Positions 29,126 through 33,600 of a stretch of DNA of 33,600 nt are shown here, piece by piece. The stretch is from Rubrivirga sp. (GTDB lineage: Bacteria; Actinomycetota; Actinomycetes; S36-B12), in contig PBTV01000039.1 in assembly GCA_002729215.1 (NCBI GenBank), positions 1-33,600 on the forward strand, read 5' to 3'. The stretch's first letter is position 1. The number at the start of each line of letters is the position of its first letter. The position numbers and the translations under genes are program-made. The notes under the pieces were generated by a model. It ran no database searches. It was not told the DNA's origin and saw only the letters and a list, made by a program, of their open reading frames with translations.

Positions 29126-29907
29126 AAAATCTCCTGCCAGACTCCCTTCGCCTCGCGATTGGGACACTCACTCGAATCCCGGTGCCTGCGCCTCGCTCAG
29201 TCACCCGAAGCACCGCAGGTCGGGCCATGCTCCTGGCACCAGCGATCGGATTCATCATCGCGGCCATCAGCGGTGTTCCGTTACTGGTACCGGGTTTAAA
29301 TACGGGCGGCGCAATTTTTACTTCTGTCGTCACCATCGGTGTTCTCACCCTCCTCACGCGAGCGTTGCATTGGGACGGGCTTGCAGACACCGTCGACGCC
29401 CTCGCAAGTGGTAAGCCAGCTGCATCAGCCTTACAGATTGCGCGTCGCTCCGATCTCGGCCCGGTAGGTGCTGTCGCCATCATGACCGCTTTTGCGCTTC
29501 AGGTGTCAGCACTAACCGTTCTTGTGGCACCAGGTACTGGCTACTTAGCGTGGATAGTGGCATGCACCGCCGGAAGAGCCGGGCTCGTATTCGCATGCGA
29601 TCGCTCCGTACCAGCCGCGCGGACTGACGGCCTTGGATCAGCCGTATCCAGGAGCGTTCCTCGACCGGCAGTCATCTTTACGGGCGCGGTCATGGCAATC
29701 ATTAGTGCGGTCGGTCTGGCCACCCTCCAGCCGGTGTATGCGTCGACCCTTGCCGGACCGCTGGCCGCCTGGCTGATCATCCGACGAGCACGCAGGTCCC
29801 TCGGCGGCATTACCGGCGATGTTCTGGGTGCCATCGTGGAGGTGGGAACCACGGTCGTTCTCGTGGCCGCTGCATTCGGTTCGTTGTGGATTAAAAACTG
29901 GGGCTAG
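29122..29907 (+). CDS. cobS: Adenosylcobinamide-GDP ribazoletransferase (cobalamin synthase)
   Basis: CobS, 261 residues, a polytopic membrane enzyme that joins AdoCbi-GDP with alpha-ribazole (or its phosphate) to complete cobalamin. The start region LAIGTLTRIPVPAP and the catalytic aspartate motif LHWDGLADTVDAL (82-94) are diagnostic, followed by the GKPAASALQIARRSDLGPVGAVA segment. The GTG start shares GTGA with cobT. It is the last gene of the operon. Its TAG stop overlaps the stop of the convergent gene, and no terminator hairpin is seen at the junction. Confidence 0.96.
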   Translation: MKNLLPDSLRLAIGTLTRIPVPAPRSVTRSTAGRAMLLAPAIGFIIAAISGVPLLVPGLNTGGAIFTSVVTIGVLTLLTRALHWDGLADTVDALASGKPAASALQIARRSDLGPVGAVAIMTAFALQVSALTVLVAPGTGYLAWIVACTAGRAGLVFACDRSVPAARTDGLGSAVSRSVPRPAVIFTGAVMAIISAVGLATLQPVYASTLAGPLAAWLIIRRARRSLGGITGDVLGAIVEVGTTVVLVAAAFGSLWIKNWG

Positions 29908-30326
29908 TCCGAGTTCACGATCGCCCGTGTCACCGGCGGCAGCAGTGATACCGCGATCCCGATGACGGCGGCCACCACCAACGCTGCCCCGACGATGCGA
30001 GTTCCCGCATCGGGAGCCGCCGTGAGCGGAACACCCACCACGAGGCCGAGAATCTGAGCGAGGATGAACGGCGCTCGCGCTCCGTACTTCGACAGCCACC
30101 ACCCACGGGCGATGGCAATCAGACCGACTCCGAGAGCAGCGAAGATGACGACCTGCAAAACCAGGGCCGGCAGGTTGGAGACCTCCGGTGGTCCGGTCAG
30201 ACCGACCCGGATGCTCTGAATGACGTCGTAGATCGCGTAACCGACCAGCACGATTCCTTCCGCAGCAGCGATAGCTGCCAGCACAATAAGCAAGGGTTGC
30301 GTCGGTTTCGGCACGTCGGCGAGCAT
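29904..30326 (-). CDS. Small integral membrane protein, Rv3217c-type
   Basis: A 140-residue protein with four hydrophobic helices: PLLIVLAAIAAAEGIVLVGYAIY, LPALVLQVVIFAALGVGLIAIA, PFILAQILGLVVGVPLT and RIVGAALVVAAVIGIAVSLLP. It is preceded by a GAGGAG Shine-Dalgarno sequence. It is divergent from the lipid kinase gene with only 12 bases between start codons, which together with the whiB1 neighbour reproduces the M. tuberculosis order Rv3217c-Rv3218-whiB1. Function unknown; the WWLSKYGARAPF loop between helices 2 and 3 is the most distinctive segment. Confidence 0.82.
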   Translation of the reverse strand: MLADVPKPTQPLLIVLAAIAAAEGIVLVGYAIYDVIQSIRVGLTGPPEVSNLPALVLQVVIFAALGVGLIAIARGWWLSKYGARAPFILAQILGLVVGVPLTAAPDAGTRIVGAALVVAAVIGIAVSLLPPVTRAIVNSD

Positions 30327-30331
30327 AGGCT
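30326..30331 (+). promoter_or_regulatory. Candidate leaderless -10 element of the lipid kinase gene
   Basis: TAGGCT followed by seven bases and ATG 30339, with no Shine-Dalgarno sequence. The element lies in the 12-base gap between two divergent start codons, so the promoter must overlap the coding start of the membrane-protein gene. Confidence 0.5.
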
Positions 30332-30338
30332 CCTCGCC

Positions 30339-31274
30339 ATGCGGGCGCTGCTAGTCGTCAACCCACGCGCCACCACCACCTCGACCAGAACCACCGACGT
30401 CATCGTGCAGGCGCTGTCTCACGAACTGGAACTGGAAATCACCTTCACCACCCATCGTGGCCACGGGGTGGATCTCGGGCACTGGGCCCTCGACAACAGC
30501 CTCGACGCTGTGCTCACACTCGGTGGCGACGGTGTCGTGAACGAAGTTCTCAACGGAATTCTGCGCGACGGCCCCGGACGAGAGGTGCCGGCGCTCGGCG
30601 TAATTCCCGGCGGCAGCGCCAATGTCTTTTCCCGTGCCCTGCACGTTCCCAACGATCCGGTCGAGGCGACCGGGGTCATCCTGCGCGCCACACGCGATGG
30701 AGTGTTTCGCCGCATCGGTCTCGGGCACGTGACGACACCGGAGTTCACGCGCTGGTTCGCGGTCAACGCTGGCCTTGGCATGGACGCGCAGATCATCGCG
30801 TCGATGGAACAGCAACGCACGCGCGGGCATCGCGCGACGCCCCTGCGGTACTTCGTGACGACGGTGCGGGAGTATTTCGGGGAGCGGGATGGCCCCGAGA
30901 TGCAGGTCACCCGCCCGGGATCTGCTCCGACCGCGGGCGTCGTCCTCGGAATCGTGCAGAACGCTTCGCCGTGGACCTATTTCGGCGCGCTCCCGATCGA
31001 CCCCTGCCCCCACGCATCCTTCGAGACAGGACTCGACCTGTTTGCCCTTCGCAATCTGGGTCCGCTGACCACCGTCCGGGCCGTGGCACGCATGCTGACC
31101 CGCACCGACGGAGCCTCCACCCGATCGAGCATTGTGCGGTGGCACGACCAGGCCGGCTTCTCCTTCAGATCCGAACAGCCGGTGCCGATCCAGATCGATG
31201 GCGAGGGCCTGGGCACCACGCGGGACGCCACGTTCACTTCTCACCCGTCGGCCCTACTGGTCATGGGTCCCTAG
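30339..31274 (+). CDS. Diacylglycerol kinase catalytic-domain protein (lipid kinase, Rv3218-type)
   Basis: A 311-residue member of the DAGK/sphingosine kinase/YegS family, which phosphorylate lipid alcohols with ATP. The nucleotide-binding loop LTLGGDGVVNEVLNG has GGDG at 62-65, and PGGSANVFSRAL (90-101) completes the site. The C-terminal beta-sandwich ends IQIDGEGLGTTRDATF, a usual family close. ATG 30339 is chosen because it gives the family start MRALLVVNPRAT and fits a leaderless promoter; the frame extends upstream to 30297. The true lipid substrate is not evident. Confidence 0.92.
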   Translation: MRALLVVNPRATTTSTRTTDVIVQALSHELELEITFTTHRGHGVDLGHWALDNSLDAVLTLGGDGVVNEVLNGILRDGPGREVPALGVIPGGSANVFSRALHVPNDPVEATGVILRATRDGVFRRIGLGHVTTPEFTRWFAVNAGLGMDAQIIASMEQQRTRGHRATPLRYFVTTVREYFGERDGPEMQVTRPGSAPTAGVVLGIVQNASPWTYFGALPIDPCPHASFETGLDLFALRNLGPLTTVRAVARMLTRTDGASTRSSIVRWHDQAGFSFRSEQPVPIQIDGEGLGTTRDATFTSHPSALLVMGP

Positions 31275-31353
31275 CATAAACCAGACATTTAGTATTTAAC
31301 GGGGCATGAAAGTGGGTCAGAAGTCCGAATCGTGGTCATTTAGGGTTGTGTCG

Positions 31354-31422
31354 GTGGCCCGCCTCTGCGAGGCTTGTAAAGCCCTAAGTCTTAGCGCTCG
31401 GGTCGCCTTCCTCCGAGGGTAG
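31354..31422 (+). CDS. Possible leaderless 22-residue upstream ORF in the whiB1 leader
   Basis: A TAGGGT -10-like element (31341-31346) stands 7 bases before GTG 31354, the same layout as other leaderless genes in this window. The frame begins MARLCEACKAL, with two cysteines, and ends at TAG 31420-31422. The stop lies within a GC-rich hairpin (GAGGG 31415-31419 and CGGGG 31424-31428 pairing with CCCCG 31434-31438 and CCCTC 31439-31443). It may be a regulatory leader peptide or simply mark the whiB1 transcription start. Low certainty. Confidence 0.3.
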   Translation: MARLCEACKALSLSARVAFLRG

Positions 31423-31460
31423 CCGGGGAGACCCCCCGCCCTCCTCCTAGTCGGGCCCGA

Positions 31461-31478
31461 TCGTGAAGACTTTCACGA
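31461..31478. promoter_or_regulatory. CRP-type operator upstream of whiB1
   Basis: TCGTGAAGACTTTCACGA is a perfect 7-4-7 inverted repeat containing GTGA-N6-TCAC, the consensus of CRP/FNR-family regulators. It is centred about 51 bases before the whiB1 start codon. In M. tuberculosis the cAMP receptor protein Rv3676 is known to control whiB1, so a conserved CRP input is likely. Confidence 0.75.
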
Positions 31479-31520
31479 GTGCCGGCAACCCCGGTGCGCA
31501 GTTTTTTGGAGTGATGACGC

Positions 31521-31775
31521 GTGGACTGGCGCCACGATGCGGCCTGCCGTGACGAAGATCCGGAGTTGTTCTTCCCTATCGGCAATACCGGGCCAGCACT
31601 CATTCAAATCGACGAAGCCAAGGCTGTCTGCCGCCGATGCCCGGTAGTCGACGAATGCCTGCTCTGGGCTCTCGAAAGCGGTCAGGACGCCGGTGTGTGG
31701 GGTGGCCTGAGCGAGGACGAGCGTCGCGCCCTCAAGCGGCGGAACGCCCGCATACGCGCCCGCACGAACGTCTAG
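31521..31775 (+). CDS. whiB1: WhiB1-type Fe-S transcriptional regulator
   Basis: An 84-residue WhiB-like protein, the same length as mycobacterial WhiB1. The four [4Fe-4S] ligands are Cys9, Cys37, Cys40 and Cys46 (CRRCPVVDEC). The G-V-W-G-G turn and a basic C-terminal tail (RRALKRRNARIRAR) follow. In mycobacteria WhiB1 is essential, binds the primary sigma factor and reacts with nitric oxide. The GTG start is preceded by GGAG 10 bases upstream. The 246-base region before it contains the CRP-type site and hairpins. Its neighbours match those in mycobacteria on the left; on the right pdtaS is absent. Confidence 0.95.
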   Translation: MDWRHDAACRDEDPELFFPIGNTGPALIQIDEAKAVCRRCPVVDECLLWALESGQDAGVWGGLSEDERRALKRRNARIRARTNV

Positions 31776-31796
31776 TCCCGGACGCCTAAACGCGAC

Positions 31797-31817
31797 CCGA
31801 CGGGCTGACGCCGTCGG
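31797..31817 (+). terminator. GC-rich hairpin downstream of whiB1
   Basis: CCGACGG (31797-31803) pairs with CCGTCGG (31811-31817) across a 7-base loop, 22 bases after the whiB1 stop. No T-run follows, so it may be a weak or factor-assisted terminator, or only a 3'-end stabiliser. Confidence 0.4.
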
Positions 31818-31969
31818 TTACCGTCACTTATCCCCCGGCTAGGCGCGGGGACGGCGGCTACGTCATCTCCCCGTGGTCACGGTTGAAAGGTGTCGGGGAT
31901 TACCACCCCGTGTTTGGTTGGGATCGAGTCGTATCCGCTGACCTCGGTGATGGGTCGAGCAACGCATCC

Positions 31970-32371
31970 ATGGACAAGATCACCGATCGTCCGAAGCGGA
32001 TCCCTGATTGGTTGCTCCGGTTGATTCAGCCAGCCAAGGCAGCGGCCCAGGTTGATCCAGATGACGAGTGGGCTTCCCTCCTGGCTCAACTTGATGCGCC
32101 AGACATTCAAGGTGATGGATCCCGTTGGGCCACCGCTGCATTGGAGAGCGAACTTGATCGGGTGCGGTCTGCTGTTGAGGGGGAACGAAATCACTCATTG
32201 AACCGGGCCTCGGTTTCCGTTGGGCAGATCGTCGCAGCTGGTTACTTGTCGGAATCAGTTGTTGTTGATGAGTTGGGGCGTGCAGCGTTGGTGTGCGGCC
32301 TGACCGTTGAGGAGGCAGAACAAACAATCCGATCTGGGTTGCTCGCTGGCTCGCATCTTGGGAGTGAGTGA
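31970..32371 (+). CDS. Short ORF resembling the C-terminal part of phage/plasmid primase-polymerases
   Basis: About 133 residues from ATG 31970; the frame is open to a TTG at 31883 and the true start is unclear. The tract IPDWLLRLIQP followed by RWATAALESELDRVRSAVEGERNHSLNRASVSVGQIVAAGYL and EEAEQTIRSGLLAG strongly recalls the segment after the Prim-Pol domain in mobile-element DNA primases. The N-terminal catalytic domain is not found upstream, so this is either a stand-alone accessory piece or the remnant of an integrated element. Codon choice is relatively rich in TTG and GTT compared with neighbours. The 110 bases after it (32372-32481) hold nothing recognisable. Confidence 0.5.
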   Translation: MDKITDRPKRIPDWLLRLIQPAKAAAQVDPDDEWASLLAQLDAPDIQGDGSRWATAALESELDRVRSAVEGERNHSLNRASVSVGQIVAAGYLSESVVVDELGRAALVCGLTVEEAEQTIRSGLLAGSHLGSE

Positions 32372-32481
32372 GCCCGTTGAGTGGGCCGACCGCCCTCGCT
32401 GGGCCTTCATGAGGTGCCATCCAGCGCTGGCGGAGATATTCGGGGCATGCGACTGGTTGGCTCGTCGCTGTGTTTCCGGGG

Positions 32482-33600
32482 CTAGCTGACGAGGTTGCGA
32501 AGCACCCGCAAGGTAACCGAGAGGCTCGCGAGGTCGGGTTCCTCCACAGCGTTGATCTCCTCAAGAGTGGCGCGAGCGCGGGCGAGGCCTTCGGCGTTGG
32601 CTTCTTCCCAGGCTTGGCAACGCTCTTGGGGGTCTGCCTGCGCATCGGTTTCGTTGATGACGGTGATGGTGAGTGCTGCAATGGCTTGGTAGAGATCACT
32701 GCGCAAAGCCTGACGAGCGAGGGCCGCCCAGCGATCCCCACGATCGAGTGCCGTGATGCGCAGGAGGATGTGATCCATACCGTAGCGATCGGAGAGCGTG
32801 AAATACAGACGAATAACTGAGTCCGAAGACTCTTTCGTCCGAGCACAAATGTCTGAGATATCTAGCAGGAGGAAGACATCGAGGCTACTCGCAGCCTGAC
32901 GAGCAAGTTCCTCTGGAGCGCCTGCTTCAACCAATCGCAGGATGACCCTTTCGTATCGCGCGGATTCATTGCCTTGGAGCATGGATGACACACCATGGGC
33001 GTGTTGGGAGATAACGGGCGTGAAGTATGCAACTTCTTCTGCGATGTCGATGTCCCCTGTGCGGTATTGCAGGAACCATCGGGTCGCGCGGTCAAGCAGC
33101 CGTCGGGTTTCCAACTGCAGTGCACTTTGCGCGGTGGTGGGGATCTGGTTATCGAGCTTGTTGACCCAGTCCCACATTTCGTCGATAGCGAAGACTTCCA
33201 TCGCGGTCAGCGCGGCTCGGACTACCTGCTCGGCGCTGGCGCCGGTTTCCTCCTCGACTCGGAAGACGAAGGTGATGCCGCCGACGTTGAGCAGTCGATT
33301 CGTGACGACGGTGTTGATGATTTGGTCGCGGAGCGGGTGCTCGCCGATACTGATGGCGTGGGCATCGCGCATCGCGGGAGGGAAGTAGTTCAGCAGCGTG
33401 CGCTCGAACCAGGGGTCTTTGCTGAGAGAACACTCGTTCAACTCAGCCAGCAACGCGATCTTGGCGTACGCGAGTAGCACGGCCAGTTCCGGCGAGGTGA
33501 GGGCGTCACCCGCGGTGCGGCGGGTGACGAACTCCTCGTCGTCGGGCAGATACTGCAGCGCTCGGTCGAGGAGATCTTCGTGTTCAAGCTGGCGGATCAT
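32482..33600 (-). CDS. gdh: NAD-dependent glutamate dehydrogenase (large type), C-terminal part only
   Basis: The last about 372 residues of a very large (about 1,600-residue family) NAD-specific glutamate dehydrogenase, cut by the right window edge. Support: RRTAGDALTSPELAVLLAYAKI, FERTLLNYFPPAMRD, IINTVVTNRLLNVGGITFVFRVEEETGAS, and helical C-terminal repeats such as SVIRLYFTLSDRYGMDHILLRI and DRWAALARQALRSDLY. The catalytic domain lies outside the window. The ATG at the edge (33600) is most likely an internal methionine. The enzyme converts glutamate to 2-oxoglutarate and ammonia; M. tuberculosis Rv2476c belongs to the same class. It reads toward the primase-like ORF with a 110-base gap. 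Confidence 0.92.
   Translation of the reverse strand: MIRQLEHEDLLDRALQYLPDDEEFVTRRTAGDALTSPELAVLLAYAKIALLAELNECSLSKDPWFERTLLNYFPPAMRDAHAISIGEHPLRDQIINTVVTNRLLNVGGITFVFRVEEETGASAEQVVRAALTAMEVFAIDEMWDWVNKLDNQIPTTAQSALQLETRRLLDRATRWFLQYRTGDIDIAEEVAYFTPVISQHAHGVSSMLQGNESARYERVILRLVEAGAPEELARQAASSLDVFLLLDISDICARTKESSDSVIRLYFTLSDRYGMDHILLRITALDRGDRWAALARQALRSDLYQAIAALTITVINETDAQADPQERCQAWEEANAEGLARARATLEEINAVEEPDLASLSVTLRVLRNLVS

Noticed and set aside
30351-31244. 297-codon minus-strand frame over the lipid kinase
   Set aside because: Shadow of the DAGK-family gene, which shows GGDG and GGSAN motifs on the plus strand.
31480-31507. Intrinsic terminator in the whiB1 leader
   Set aside because: TGCCGG/CCGGTG needs two G-U pairs and is separated from the T6 tract by five bases, so it is too weak to call.
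31980-32846. 288-codon minus-strand frame spanning the primase-like ORF and the end of gdh
   Set aside because: It crosses the gdh stop in another frame and is low-complexity; the plus-strand and gdh frames carry recognisable family sequence.

Overview
The window is a gene-dense chromosomal stretch from a high-GC Gram-positive bacterium (Actinomycetota). The evidence is WhiB1, a GatCAB/LigA/MnmA/IscS/ETF gene order and a glucan-methyltransferase cluster that both resemble the Mycobacterium tuberculosis Rv3009c-Rv3039c region, the Rv3217c-Rv3218-whiB1 order, frequent GTG starts, and several leaderless-type promoters (TAGGnT 6-8 bases before the start codon). I cannot name the genus. No rRNA, tRNA, IS element or CRISPR array was seen.

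Layout. (1) 1-13194, minus strand: a run of eleven genes, read from the right: etfB, etfA, a cysteine desulfurase, mnmA, a MetE-like protein, ligA, gatC, gatA, gatB, a D-2-hydroxyacid dehydrogenase and ilvD (cut by the left edge). Gaps are 0-30 bases and many start and stop codons overlap. The etfB promoter carries a perfect 16-bp palindrome; ilvD probably also has its own leaderless promoter. (2) 13324-19511: a set resembling the mycobacterial methylglucose lipopolysaccharide (MGLP) locus. On the plus strand are a methyltransferase and a GH57 glucan-branching-type enzyme. Convergent to them on the minus strand are an enoyl-CoA hydratase, a second methyltransferase, a GT4 glycosyltransferase and a hexapeptide acyltransferase. 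(3) 19677-20920: an aldo/keto reductase and a small conserved protein.

(4) 20940-29907, the most interesting part: a cobalamin riboswitch ending in a textbook intrinsic terminator, followed by eight plus-strand genes that nearly all overlap by four bases. They encode a secreted alpha/alpha-toroid protein, a membrane-anchored SCO2322-type protein, an ECF importer (T protein, fused two-domain ATPase, S protein), a metallo-beta-lactamase-CobU fusion, CobT and CobS. Together they read as a B12/corrinoid capture, import and nucleotide-loop-assembly system. The two extracytoplasmic proteins look like a split version of the two-domain animal transcobalamin/intrinsic factor; this is an inference that needs structural checking.

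(5) 29904-31775: a small membrane protein, a leaderless diacylglycerol-kinase-family gene and whiB1. The whiB1 upstream region contains a strong CRP-type palindrome and a possible leaderless small ORF. (6) 31797-33600: a short ORF resembling the C-terminal part of phage/plasmid primase-polymerases, then the C-terminal part of a large NAD-dependent glutamate dehydrogenase cut by the right edge.
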